Positions 43,561-52,244 of a stretch of DNA of 64,000 bases are shown here, piece by piece. The first letter of the stretch is position 1. Every line of letters begins with the position of its first letter. The notes beneath the pieces are model-generated. The model did not search any database, was not told where the DNA came from, and worked only from the letters and a program-made list of their open reading frames with translations. The stretch is taken from assembly GCF_965200405.1 (NCBI RefSeq), contig NZ_OZ241356.1, positions 62,001 through 126,000 of the forward strand, read 5' to 3'. The stretch comes from Glacieibacterium sp965200405 (lineage in GTDB: Bacteria; Pseudomonadota; Alphaproteobacteria; Sphingomonadales; Sphingomonadaceae). The position numbers and the translations under genes are program-made.

Positions 43561-43950
43561 ATGAAACACCTTCTATCGGTTGCCGCATTGTCGCTTGCAC
43601 TCGTCGGCGGCTCGACCGCGGTGCAGGCGCAACTCCCTGCCCTCCCCGGCGGCAAATCATTGTCGGGGCTGACCGGTGGGCTGCCCAGCATGTCGTCGGT
43701 CAGCACGGGCAACGCCGCCGGCGTCCTTGGCTATTGCATCAAGAACAAGGTTCTCGGCGGTGGCGATGCCAGTTCGGTGCTGTCGAAGCTGACCGGCAAG
43801 TCGGGCGTCACCTCATCGACCGATTATCAGGCCGGAGAAGCTGGACAACTCGGTGCGGGTCGTTCGGCGCTGTCGCTAGACAGCCTCAAGGGCAAGATGA
43901 AATCCAAAGTCTGCGACATGGTCCTGAAGAATGCCAAATCGCTGATCTAG
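43561..43950 (+). CDS. DUF2501 (YjjA-like) exported small protein
   Basis: 129 residues. Signal peptide HLLSVAALSLALVGGSTAVQA with cleavage before QLP. The mature part NAAGVLGYCIKNKVL and KVCDMVLKNAKSL carry the two conserved cysteines of DUF2501, which may form a disulphide. Function unknown. In Escherichia coli the relative yjjA is an uncharacterised periplasmic protein. A GAGGAG-like site precedes the ATG. Confidence 0.87.
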   Translation: MKHLLSVAALSLALVGGSTAVQAQLPALPGGKSLSGLTGGLPSMSSVSTGNAAGVLGYCIKNKVLGGGDASSVLSKLTGKSGVTSSTDYQAGEAGQLGAGRSALSLDSLKGKMKSKVCDMVLKNAKSLI

Positions 43951-43962
43951 CCCGACCTTAGG

Positions 43963-43985
43963 GCAGCCTCGCTTGGCGAAGCTGC
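43963..43985. terminator. Terminator-like hairpin between DUF2501 and carbonic anhydrase genes
   Basis: GCAGC-C-TCGC and GCGA-A-GCTGC pair as 9 bp with one internal mismatch around a TTG loop, 13 bp after the DUF2501 stop and between convergent genes. Confidence 0.5.
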
Positions 43986-44029
43986 TCTACGTCAGCGCCC
44001 CGGATCGGCCGGAGACAGCCCCCCTGCCC

Positions 44030-44710
44030 TCAATAATCTACCGTCTGCGGCGCAGTCCTGATTTCGTCGTCCGTCAGCAATACGCGCGGCGGGTGCGGCA
44101 CGGCTTCCAGCACCGTTGCATGGTCGATTTCCATCAGGGGTTTGATGCGGCCGTCGCGAATATCGTAGACCCAGCCGTGTAGCCAGAGATCCTGCTTCCT
44201 GGCGAAAGCGTCCTGAACCGTGGCCGTGCGCGCAAGGTTCACGAGTTGGTCGCGCACGTTGAATTCGACGAGGCGGTTGGTCTTGGCCTCCTGCGTCGGC
44301 TGGTTGCCCAGTTCCTCCCAATGATCGGCAGCGACGTTGCGCGCATTCTGCAGCCACTGGTCGACCGGCCCGGACGTGCCACCGTCGAGCGCCGCCTTGA
44401 CCCCGCCGCAGCCATAATGACCGCAGACGATGAGATGCTTAACGCCCAGCACCGTGACTGCATATTGCAGCACCGACATCAGGTTGAGGTCGTCGTCATT
44501 GACGAGGTTCGCGACATTCCGGTGGAGGAACATGCCGCCGGGTTGGGTCATCGTCATCTGTTCTGGGCTCACGCGACTGTCGGAGCAGCCGATCCACAGG
44601 AACTCCGGCTTCTGGCCTTGGGTCTGGCGCTCGAAAAAATCGGGCTTTTCCTCGACGAGCTCGATCGCCCAGGCGCGGTTCGCCAGCAGCAACTGCTTGT
44701 AGCTTTTCAT
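44030..44710 (-). CDS. can: Beta-class carbonic anhydrase
   Basis: 226 residues. Zinc ligands Cys42 and Asp44 in CSDSRVSPE, and His98 and Cys101 in GHYGCGG; catalytic Asp44-Arg46 dyad intact. It interconverts CO2 and bicarbonate in the cytoplasm. Its start overlaps the stop of the SulP transporter by 4 bp, so both come from one message and bicarbonate supply is the likely shared job. Confidence 0.95.
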   Translation of the reverse strand: MKSYKQLLLANRAWAIELVEEKPDFFERQTQGQKPEFLWIGCSDSRVSPEQMTMTQPGGMFLHRNVANLVNDDDLNLMSVLQYAVTVLGVKHLIVCGHYGCGGVKAALDGGTSGPVDQWLQNARNVAADHWEELGNQPTQEAKTNRLVEFNVRDQLVNLARTATVQDAFARKQDLWLHGWVYDIRDGRIKPLMEIDHATVLEAVPHPPRVLLTDDEIRTAPQTVDY

Positions 44711-46281
44711 GTGAAGCGGATTCCCAAAGTCTGCGCGTTAATCATCGGGGCACTGCGCTCGGCGATGTCGCCGCGCACCGTGACGTTGATACCGCGATAC
44801 GCTGCGCCCTTGATGAACGCGTTGATGACGTCGACATTGTCGAGATCGACATAATTGGTCGACGATAGGTCGATCATCAGGTTGGCGCCGTCGGGAACCC
44901 GATCCAGCTCCTTTTGCAGCTCGTACTTGTGAATGAAGTACAGATTGCGCCGCGCCCGGATCAGGCAGTCGCCATCATCGCAGACGAAGGTGATCACCGA
45001 GCGGAAATTGCGCGCCACGACGAAGATGAAGCCGACACCCAGCCCGATCACGATACCGATCAGCAGGTCGGTGAACAGGATCGCGACGATGGTGACGACG
45101 AACGGCACGAACTGGGTCCAGCCCTGCTTGTAGCGCTCGGTGAACAGCTTGGGCTTGGTCAGCTTGTAGCCGGTCGCGATCAGCACCGCAGCGAGCGCCG
45201 CCAGCGGGATGAGGTTGAGCAAGAACGGGATCAACGCGACGCTGAGCAGCAGCCATGCGCCGTGCATCATCGACGACGCCTTGGTCTGTGCACCGGCATC
45301 GACGTTCGCCGAGGAGCGCACGATCACCGAGGTTATCGGCAGGCCGCCGATCAGGCCGGAAAGAATGTTGCCGCCACCCTGCGCCATCATTTCCCAGTTC
45401 TTGGGCGTGACACGACGCTGCGGATCGAGGCCGTCGACGGCCTTGACGCTGAGGAGGGATTCGAGGCTCGCGACGATCGCCAGCGTCACCGCGACGGTCC
45501 ACACCGCGCCATTGCCGATCTGTGAGAAGTCGGGCGTCGCGAAGAACGATGTGAACTCGCCAAAGCTCTTGGCGATCGGCACCTGCACAAGATGCGACGT
45601 ACCCAGCTGCCAGCTCGGCTTGATCAGCCCGAGCAGCGCGTTGCCACCGACACCGATCAGCACCACGACGAGCGGCCCGGGGACGAAGCGCAACGGACCA
45701 TTCTTGGGACGCGCCTTGTCCCACCAGAACAGGAAGGCAAGGCTGGCGAGCGCGATCAATATTGCGCCCGGCGACAGATGCTCGCGGGCCGCCGTCGCGA
45801 TGGCGGAGAAGGTGTTGCTGCCATCGGCCTGGACGAATTCGAAGCTGCCTTCGAAATCACCGTCGTAACCGAGCGCGTGTGGCACCTGCTTCAGGATCAG
45901 GATTGCGCCGATCGCTGCCAGCATGCCGGTGATTACTGAGGAGGGGACGAATTCCGCGGCAACGCCCGAACGGGTCGCGGCCAATCCGATCTGCATTATC
46001 CCGGCCAGCATCACCGCCAGCAGGAATGCCTCATAGGACGGCAGCCGCTCGATCGCGGCGAACACGATCACGGTCAGGCCCGCGGCAGGACCGCTGACCG
46101 ACAGCGGCGATTTCGACAATGCGCCGACGACTACGCCACCGACGATACCCGCGATTACGCCCGAGAAAAGCGGCGCCCCGGAGGCAAGAGCAACGCCGAG
46201 ACACAGCGGCAAGGCGACAAGGAATACGACGATCGATGCCGGAAAATCCGCGCGCAGGCTTCTGAATACAGACCGTGTCAA
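44707..46281 (-). CDS. SulP family anion transporter (probable bicarbonate)
   Basis: 524 residues. Membrane region at 1-420 with SLRADFPASIVVFLVALPLC, SGPAAGLTVIV and VRSSANVDAGAQTKASSM. A short STAS domain covers the last 90 residues (NLMIDLSSTNYVDLDNVDV). SulP proteins carry sulphate, bicarbonate or dicarboxylates. Coupling with a carbonic anhydrase gene favours bicarbonate. No Cys-rich or fused CA domain is seen. Confidence 0.93.
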   Translation of the reverse strand: MTRSVFRSLRADFPASIVVFLVALPLCLGVALASGAPLFSGVIAGIVGGVVVGALSKSPLSVSGPAAGLTVIVFAAIERLPSYEAFLLAVMLAGIMQIGLAATRSGVAAEFVPSSVITGMLAAIGAILILKQVPHALGYDGDFEGSFEFVQADGSNTFSAIATAAREHLSPGAILIALASLAFLFWWDKARPKNGPLRFVPGPLVVVLIGVGGNALLGLIKPSWQLGTSHLVQVPIAKSFGEFTSFFATPDFSQIGNGAVWTVAVTLAIVASLESLLSVKAVDGLDPQRRVTPKNWEMMAQGGGNILSGLIGGLPITSVIVRSSANVDAGAQTKASSMMHGAWLLLSVALIPFLLNLIPLAALAAVLIATGYKLTKPKLFTERYKQGWTQFVPFVVTIVAILFTDLLIGIVIGLGVGFIFVVARNFRSVITFVCDDGDCLIRARRNLYFIHKYELQKELDRVPDGANLMIDLSSTNYVDLDNVDVINAFIKGAAYRGINVTVRGDIAERSAPMINAQTLGIRFT

Positions 46282-46672
46282 AATCGGACCTCAAGACGTT
46301 ACCAGGCCCGTTTCGGCGAGCCTACCTGCCTTTAAGACTTGATTCTCTGCCGAGCGGTTCCCTTTTCGGAGCCTAGCAATCAAACATTACACGGCTGTCA
46401 TGTCAGCGCTGCACAACCGCCTGAAAGCACCTGCCAAAGCCGGTTTTTCCCACAAGTTGCTTATGCGTTTCATGCCGGCCGGACGATCGTGGGGCGCGTT
46501 TGGAGACTCGTGGCGAGCAGCGTGCCACCCGCGCCGCGCGGCCCCATCCCTCCAAAGAGCCGTGGCAATTCTCGAAAGCCCAATGCTCCCGCCCGGTCGG
46601 CTAAGCTAGTGTCACGGGACATGGCCGACACCGACGCCATCGCAACATGGGCGCAGGGCCTTCCGGGGTAGG
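46282..46672. other. Intergenic region between divergent sulP and acyltransferase genes
   Basis: 391 bp, holding both promoters. Two open frames cross it (46339-46671 and 46400-46609), but their products are Pro/Arg/Ser-rich without motifs and I do not call them. No RNA motif was recognised. Confidence 0.45.
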
Positions 46673-47818
46673 ATGGGACAGAAGGCAATCTTTGCAATCG
46701 CCGGCGAACTGCGGGCCGACCGCGCGGATGCGCTGACTTCGCCGCGACCGCAACGCTCGAAGGAGGAGTTCAACGTCGCCGCACATGGCCTGCGGGGCCT
46801 CGCCTCGGTCATGGTTTTGATGGCCCATATCATCGGCGGTACGGCGCGGCACATATATCCGGACGACCTGTCCTACGTGCTGGCGACCAGGCATCCCTGG
46901 TACCTGGGCACCTTCGGTGTCCAACTATTCTTCGTGATCAGCGGATTCGTGATCGTTCCGAGCGCGCTGAAATACCGACCGGGCGACTTTGCCCTGCGAC
47001 GCTTCCTGCGGATCTACCCGTTGTTCTTCGTGCTATCGCTCTTCTTCATCGCCATAAATGCGATGACGAACAGCTATCCTAAGATCAACAATCTCGGCGC
47101 GATTGTCTCCGGCCTGCTGTTTACCAATCTGTTCACGGGCACCGAGCAGCTGACCCCCAATGCCTGGAGCCTGACGTTCGAAGTGGTCTTCTACGTCCTG
47201 ACCTGTGCAATCATGCACTTCACGATAAGGCACAAGATCCCGCTACTCAGCGGGATCGCAATAGTGGCGGCTGCAGTGTTCGCCATGTACTTTCCGATCG
47301 CCGTCTACTTCATGGTCGGTGTCCTGGTGCGATATCTTTATCCCGCCGCACCCCTCAGCCGCGGCCTGCAGCGCGGCCTTGAATGCTGCTGCTTCTTCGC
47401 GCTGATCTGGCTCGCCAGCCGGGCGCATTTCGAATATCATTGGACCGACTTCCAGGATCCGGTCGTCATCCCCTTGATCCTGGTGACCGGATGCTTCTTC
47501 TACCTTGCCGTAGCTCCCGGTAGCGCGACGAATGCCATCATGGATAATCGGGTGGCACGCTACGTCGGCACGATCAGCTACAGCCTTTATCTCGTTCATC
47601 CATACATCTACTTCGGCGTACGCACAGCGTTCTCGCACCTTAAATGGTTCGGCCCCGACATCGCGCGTTCGATGACATTGTTCGGTGCGGTGGTGGTCGT
47701 CCTGTCGTTCGTCGTCAGCCACTTCGTCCACCTGACCCTCGAGCGCGCGCCCTATGCCTGGTATTTTCGTCAGCGCATCTACCGCGATGCCGGCGATGGA
47801 AAGCAAGCGAACACATGA
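46673..47818 (+). CDS. Membrane acyltransferase family 3 (OafA/YrhL type)
   Basis: 381 residues, about ten spans. NVAAHGLRGLASVMVLMAHI carries the family R and H motif, and QLFFVISGFVIVP and FALRRFLRIYPLF follow in standard order. SYSLYLVHPYIYF lies near the end. It moves acetyl or another acyl group onto surface sugars. The first 35 residues are not conserved, so the start may lie a little downstream. Stop overlaps the O-antigen ligase start by 4 bp. Confidence 0.92.
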   Translation: MGQKAIFAIAGELRADRADALTSPRPQRSKEEFNVAAHGLRGLASVMVLMAHIIGGTARHIYPDDLSYVLATRHPWYLGTFGVQLFFVISGFVIVPSALKYRPGDFALRRFLRIYPLFFVLSLFFIAINAMTNSYPKINNLGAIVSGLLFTNLFTGTEQLTPNAWSLTFEVVFYVLTCAIMHFTIRHKIPLLSGIAIVAAAVFAMYFPIAVYFMVGVLVRYLYPAAPLSRGLQRGLECCCFFALIWLASRAHFEYHWTDFQDPVVIPLILVTGCFFYLAVAPGSATNAIMDNRVARYVGTISYSLYLVHPYIYFGVRTAFSHLKWFGPDIARSMTLFGAVVVVLSFVVSHFVHLTLERAPYAWYFRQRIYRDAGDGKQANT

Positions 47819-49092
47819 ACACTACGGCTGCAACGACGCTGCCGCGCGCCTCGATCGTGACGGCGGCAGCCGTATTCCTGTCGTCCTACCTGACGTTCCG
47901 GCCCGTCGAGAGCATCATGTTCACGGCCAGCGACGTCCTGTTCATCTTCACCATAACCGCCTTGGCCATCACCGGCCGCTTTCCCCTGCGGCCCTTTGGC
48001 GACCTCTCGCCAGTCTGGTTGTGCGCTGTCGGCTTGATGCTCGCGGGGCTTCTGGCAGGCTCGTTGACCAGCAGCGATCCCGACCGCTGGAGTATCGTCG
48101 CCGTCCAGTACACCTTTGCCTGGATCGTCCTGCCATCCGTGCTGATCGGTCACGGTCGGCTCTACACGACCACGTTGGTGAAGTACCTCGTCGCTGGTGC
48201 GGTCGTCATGGAAGTGGTCGGCGCGCTGGTCTATTTTCTCTACACCGGATCGTTTCAATCGGCGCGGCATACCTTTGGTCTAGATTTCCTGACCGGTGGC
48301 CGGCGCCTCGGCGCGTTCACGGCGGACGCCAACTGGAATGGTGCGGTCGTCGCGATGGCGCTTCCCTTCGTCTACTACCTGTATTTCAAGCGCATCATCG
48401 GCAAGCTTATCGCTGCCGCGAGTGCGCTGGCGCTGCTCCTCGGCTTGCTGCTGTCGGCATCGTTCACCGCATTCACCAGTGCCGCGACCGCTTTGCCGAT
48501 TTACGCGGTGGTCGGCGGTTTGCGGCTTGATTGGAAGGTGTTGGTCGCGGCGGTGCTGCTCGTAGGGGTCGGCCTGGAGGCTGGCTATGAACTTCCCGCG
48601 GTCTTCCAGAAGCGCGTCGGCAACGCGCTGGAATCGGGCAACATCGAACAAGCCGGTACCTTTGGCGGCCGAGTGGCCCTGATCCGCAATGCCTGGGAAC
48701 TGGCTCAGGACAACATGATCGTCGGGGTCGGAGCAGACCAGTTCCGGGTCGTCAGCCCATTGAAGGCGCCGGTGCACAACATGTACCTGCTCCTATGGGT
48801 CGAAGGCGGATTGATCTCGCTGATCGGCTGGTTCGGCATGCTCGGGGTGTTGCTGGCGTCGGCTTTGTCGGCATTTCGCCGCGACCGACTGGCAGCCGCA
48901 ACGTCGCTGTCGGTATTGTCGACGTTCATCGTCTTCTCGACCGCAAGCCCGCACATGTACGCCCGGATGTGGCCGGTCCCTGTCCTTCTCGCGGTGGCGA
49001 TCGCGTTGCAGACAAGCCGCTCGTCCCGGCCGGCCAAGGCGAGCAAAAACGGCGATCGCTCAATGGCATTCGGCGAACCAGCGTCCTCGTAA
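47815..49092 (+). CDS. O-antigen ligase/polymerase-like membrane protein
   Basis: 425 residues from ATG at 47815, overlapping the acyltransferase stop. About 12 spans. The late periplasmic loop RNAWELAQDNMIVGVGADQF and the following APVHNMYLLLWVEGG match the WaaL/Wzy-type region with its catalytic His. It joins glycan chains to lipid A core or to one another. Paired with an acyltransferase, it probably finishes a surface polysaccharide. It is far from the glycosyltransferase cluster at 4-10 kb. Confidence 0.87.
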   Translation: MNTTAATTLPRASIVTAAAVFLSSYLTFRPVESIMFTASDVLFIFTITALAITGRFPLRPFGDLSPVWLCAVGLMLAGLLAGSLTSSDPDRWSIVAVQYTFAWIVLPSVLIGHGRLYTTTLVKYLVAGAVVMEVVGALVYFLYTGSFQSARHTFGLDFLTGGRRLGAFTADANWNGAVVAMALPFVYYLYFKRIIGKLIAAASALALLLGLLLSASFTAFTSAATALPIYAVVGGLRLDWKVLVAAVLLVGVGLEAGYELPAVFQKRVGNALESGNIEQAGTFGGRVALIRNAWELAQDNMIVGVGADQFRVVSPLKAPVHNMYLLLWVEGGLISLIGWFGMLGVLLASALSAFRRDRLAAATSLSVLSTFIVFSTASPHMYARMWPVPVLLAVAIALQTSRSSRPAKASKNGDRSMAFGEPASS

Positions 49093-49103
49093 GGCTGGAC
49101 CCT

Positions 49104-49137
49104 GCCGGTCTGGAGGTCGTGCGACCTCCAGACCGGC
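49104..49137. terminator. Strong bidirectional terminator
   Basis: A perfect 16-bp stem (GCCGGTCTGGAGGTCG with CGACCTCCAGACCGGC) and a 2-base centre, lying 11 bp after the O-antigen ligase stop and 7 bp before the stop of the convergent TonB receptor gene. Confidence 0.85.
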
Positions 49138-49144
49138 ACCGCAG

Positions 49145-52084
49145 CTACATCTTGTAGGAAACGCGCAGGTAACCGAACTGCCCGGGCACATCGTAGGTGG
49201 TCGGATCGTAATTGTTCAGGCTGCAGCTCGAGCAGGCCGGCGGGTCGGTGTTAAAGACGTTGTTGACACCGACCGTGAAGGCCAGGCGGCGGTCCGCGAA
49301 GCTTGGTGCGAAGCTGATCTGCGCGTCGCCGTAGAAGCGGTGCTTCATGAAGTTGTCGTTGACGCTTTCGCGGACGCCATCGACGTAGCGGCCGGTGAAC
49401 GACGCCGCAAAGTCGCCCAGCGACCAGTCGATGGTGGCATTGCCCTTGAACTTGGGAAAGGCCTGGTCGGGACTGCCGCGCTCGGTGCCCTTGCGGTCGA
49501 TGACGATGAAGCCGTTCGATGCCGTCAGGACATATTTGGTCAGCCAGGTCGCATTGGCCGACAGGCCGAACATGCCGAGTGGCGTGCCCGGGGTGCGGTA
49601 GTTGACGGTCAGGTCGACGCCCTGGGTGCGGATGCTGTCAAGGTTCTGCAGCGTGCCGTTAATGGCGTTGACGAAGCCGCTGGCGGTCCGGATGACGAGG
49701 GCGCAGCTCGCCGCATCTCCGTTCAAGGCACAGTTGTTGAGCGTCAGATTGGCGTCGACCGCGCCGATCGCGTCGCGGACCCGGATGTCGTAGTAGTTGG
49801 CCTCGATGCTGAAGTTGCTGGCGAAGCCCGAGTTGCGCGCCCATTGCGGTGCATAGACGCCGCCGAACAACATGCTGCGCGACTTCTCCGCCCTCAGATT
49901 CTGGTTGCCCTGGGTGATGACGGGCAGCTGGCCGCCCTGATCCTCGGCATAGCTGCCGCTGGCCGGAACGCCGTTGGCGATGCAATTGGCGCGGACGGTG
50001 GCATTCGACTGGAACAGGCCACCGGCAGCGCTGGTGCAGGGATCGTTGGCCGGCAGGTCGAAGCGCGAGCGGCCGCCGAACAATTCGCCGAGACTCGGGG
50101 CGCGGAAGCCCGTTGCATAGGAACCGCGCAGCAGCAGGTCCTCGACCGGCTTCCACAGCCCGGCGCCGGTGTAGGTCGTGCTGTTGCCGCTGATCGAGTA
50201 GCGCGCGTGACGGACCGAGCCGGTCGCCTCCAGCGAGTAGAAGAACGGCGAGTCCTTGAGCAGCGGCACCCGGACTTCGGCATAGGCCTCGTCCGAATTG
50301 TAGCGACCGCGCGCCGGCTGAGACGGGATGTCGGCGCCGAGGCCGGCAGCGACGATGGGATCGGGATCGAAGCTGGCGCTCTGGATGCGGTGCTCATAGC
50401 CGAACGCCAGGCCGACTGGGCCGGCAGGCAGGTCGAATAGGTCGCCGCTGATGTTGGCGGTAAAGTCAGCAAGGTGCTGGCTGCTGCGGTCATGCTCGGT
50501 GAAGGCGATGAAGGCGAGCTGGTCGGCGGTGATCGAGCCGTTGCCGCCGAAGACGTTCAACGGCACGCACGGCGCGGTGCACAGCGACACCGGCCCCAGC
50601 GCCTGGGCGACGCGGTCGGCACGGACGTTGCCGGTGAAGCTCTGCTTGGCGTCGTTGAAGCCGATGTTGGCGTTGGCGTCCCAATACCATTTGCGCTCGC
50701 CAATATTGAACGAGCCGTCGAGGGTCGCGGTCGTCGACATCGTGTCGACGCGCTGGTTGAAGGTACGCTGGCCGGCCTCGACGAGGCGCCGATAGACCGC
50801 CGAATAGTTCTGCTGACGGCCGTTCAACGTGCCGTCCGCATTGAGCCCGGATTCCAGCGTCACGCCGAACGGGTTGTACGGATTGGTCGCGTCGATCGAC
50901 AGCGTGTCGAAGCGGCTGCCGGCGCCATTGCCGGCGTCTGGCCCGATGAACAGGGGCTCGAACGCCGCCTGGTTCTGCGACGTGCGGCGGTTGTATTGCG
51001 CCTTGACCCGCAAATTGACGTTCGAGCCGAGCTCCTGCTTGAAGCTCACCCAGGCGCCGTAGCGCTCCGATGGCGTCAGCAGGTAGTTGAACGGCGCGAA
51101 GTTGAAGCGGTCGTTGACGGTGAATGGCCGCAATTCGCCCAGTGTCGGTGTGTTGTCGGGCGGACCAGAGATGGTGAAATTGCCGAACGGCGTGCCGGGG
51201 ATCGCGCCGACACTGGTACGGGTGTCGAACCGCCCGTTGACCGCGGCGCTGCTGCAGCCACCGACCGCATCGGCGCAGCTTGTCTGGCCCGGGTTGGGGA
51301 ACAACGAGATCGAGCGGTTGCCGGAGCGCACCGCCTCCTGCTTCACATAGCTGCCGCCGAACACGACGTTGGTGGTCGGGCCCTTGATGCCATAGCTGGC
51401 GCTGTAGTCCTGGGTGTGACCGTCGCCTGCCCGGAAGGTGCCGAACTGGGCGGAGGCGCGCAGGCCTTCCTGCTGGGCGACGGTGATGATGTTGACGACG
51501 CCCGCGATTGCGTCGGACCCGTACAGCGACGAGGCGCCCGACTGCAGCACTTCGATCCGCGCGATCGAGTTGGCGGGAATGGTGTTGAGGTCGACAGTCG
51601 CCGGGATGCCGCTGCCGCTGGTGCCGTTGACGTAGCGCATGCCATCGACGAGCACGAGGGTACGCTTGGCGCTGAGATAACGCAGGTCGATCTCGGCCGA
51701 ACCGGCGCCGACGCCGCCGCCGTCCGGCGGGTTGCCGAGGTTTCCCGAGCTGTTGTTTTTGGTGTTGAGCCCGCCGGCCGCGCTGGGCAGCCGCTGGAGG
51801 ATGTCCGCCACCGACGACAGGCCGGTCTGCGCCAGCGCCGATTGGTCGAGCACGACCACGGGCGAGTCCTGGTTCAGCGGGTTTTGCCGAATGCGTGAAC
51901 CCGTGACGACGATCATCTCCGCGTCGTCGGTTCCGGCAACGGCCGAACCGTCTGGGCCAGCGACGGCATTAGAGCCGGCGGCGGCAGCGGGTCCGACCTT
52001 GGTCGCCTGCGCCGCGGCTCCTGCGGGATTTATCAGCAGTACCGGAGAGACAACCGCGCAAAGTAGCAACGACTTGATCGACAT
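49145..52084 (-). CDS. TonB-dependent receptor
   Basis: 979 residues. Signal peptide SLLLCAVVSPVLLINPAGAAA; TonB-box segment EMIVVTGSRIRQ; plug with LSSVADILQRLPSAAGG, LRYLSAKRTLVLVDGMRY, ARIEVLQSGASSLYGSDAI and AGVVNIIT. Long barrel with NCALNGDAASCALV (paired Cys in an outer loop), ending in LRVSYKM. This is the large oligopeptide/glycan-type receptor of sphingomonads. Tandem with a second TonB receptor upstream (160 bp). Confidence 0.95.
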   Translation of the reverse strand: MSIKSLLLCAVVSPVLLINPAGAAAQATKVGPAAAAGSNAVAGPDGSAVAGTDDAEMIVVTGSRIRQNPLNQDSPVVVLDQSALAQTGLSSVADILQRLPSAAGGLNTKNNSSGNLGNPPDGGGVGAGSAEIDLRYLSAKRTLVLVDGMRYVNGTSGSGIPATVDLNTIPANSIARIEVLQSGASSLYGSDAIAGVVNIITVAQQEGLRASAQFGTFRAGDGHTQDYSASYGIKGPTTNVVFGGSYVKQEAVRSGNRSISLFPNPGQTSCADAVGGCSSAAVNGRFDTRTSVGAIPGTPFGNFTISGPPDNTPTLGELRPFTVNDRFNFAPFNYLLTPSERYGAWVSFKQELGSNVNLRVKAQYNRRTSQNQAAFEPLFIGPDAGNGAGSRFDTLSIDATNPYNPFGVTLESGLNADGTLNGRQQNYSAVYRRLVEAGQRTFNQRVDTMSTTATLDGSFNIGERKWYWDANANIGFNDAKQSFTGNVRADRVAQALGPVSLCTAPCVPLNVFGGNGSITADQLAFIAFTEHDRSSQHLADFTANISGDLFDLPAGPVGLAFGYEHRIQSASFDPDPIVAAGLGADIPSQPARGRYNSDEAYAEVRVPLLKDSPFFYSLEATGSVRHARYSISGNSTTYTGAGLWKPVEDLLLRGSYATGFRAPSLGELFGGRSRFDLPANDPCTSAAGGLFQSNATVRANCIANGVPASGSYAEDQGGQLPVITQGNQNLRAEKSRSMLFGGVYAPQWARNSGFASNFSIEANYYDIRVRDAIGAVDANLTLNNCALNGDAASCALVIRTASGFVNAINGTLQNLDSIRTQGVDLTVNYRTPGTPLGMFGLSANATWLTKYVLTASNGFIVIDRKGTERGSPDQAFPKFKGNATIDWSLGDFAASFTGRYVDGVRESVNDNFMKHRFYGDAQISFAPSFADRRLAFTVGVNNVFNTDPPACSSCSLNNYDPTTYDVPGQFGYLRVSYKM

Positions 52085-52244
52085 CCTGGGTCTCCGAAGG
52101 GCGCGTGAGCCTAGATCGGATGATTAGGATTCAGAGCTTGCGTGGCAATCACCATCTTGGGCGACGACATGATTAACAGCCGCTGTGGTTTGCCAGTCAC
52201 ATCGTCGCGCCAGGAGCAACCGCCGGACAGCGGCCGCCTTGTCC

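Noticed and set aside
44856..44868. TTGGTCGACGATA in the SulP gene
   Set aside because: It has an extra base in one half-site and is in the STAS coding region.
46339..46671. 110-residue frame in the gap upstream of the acyltransferase
   Set aside because: No ribosome site or motif, and a Pro/Ser/Arg-rich composition.
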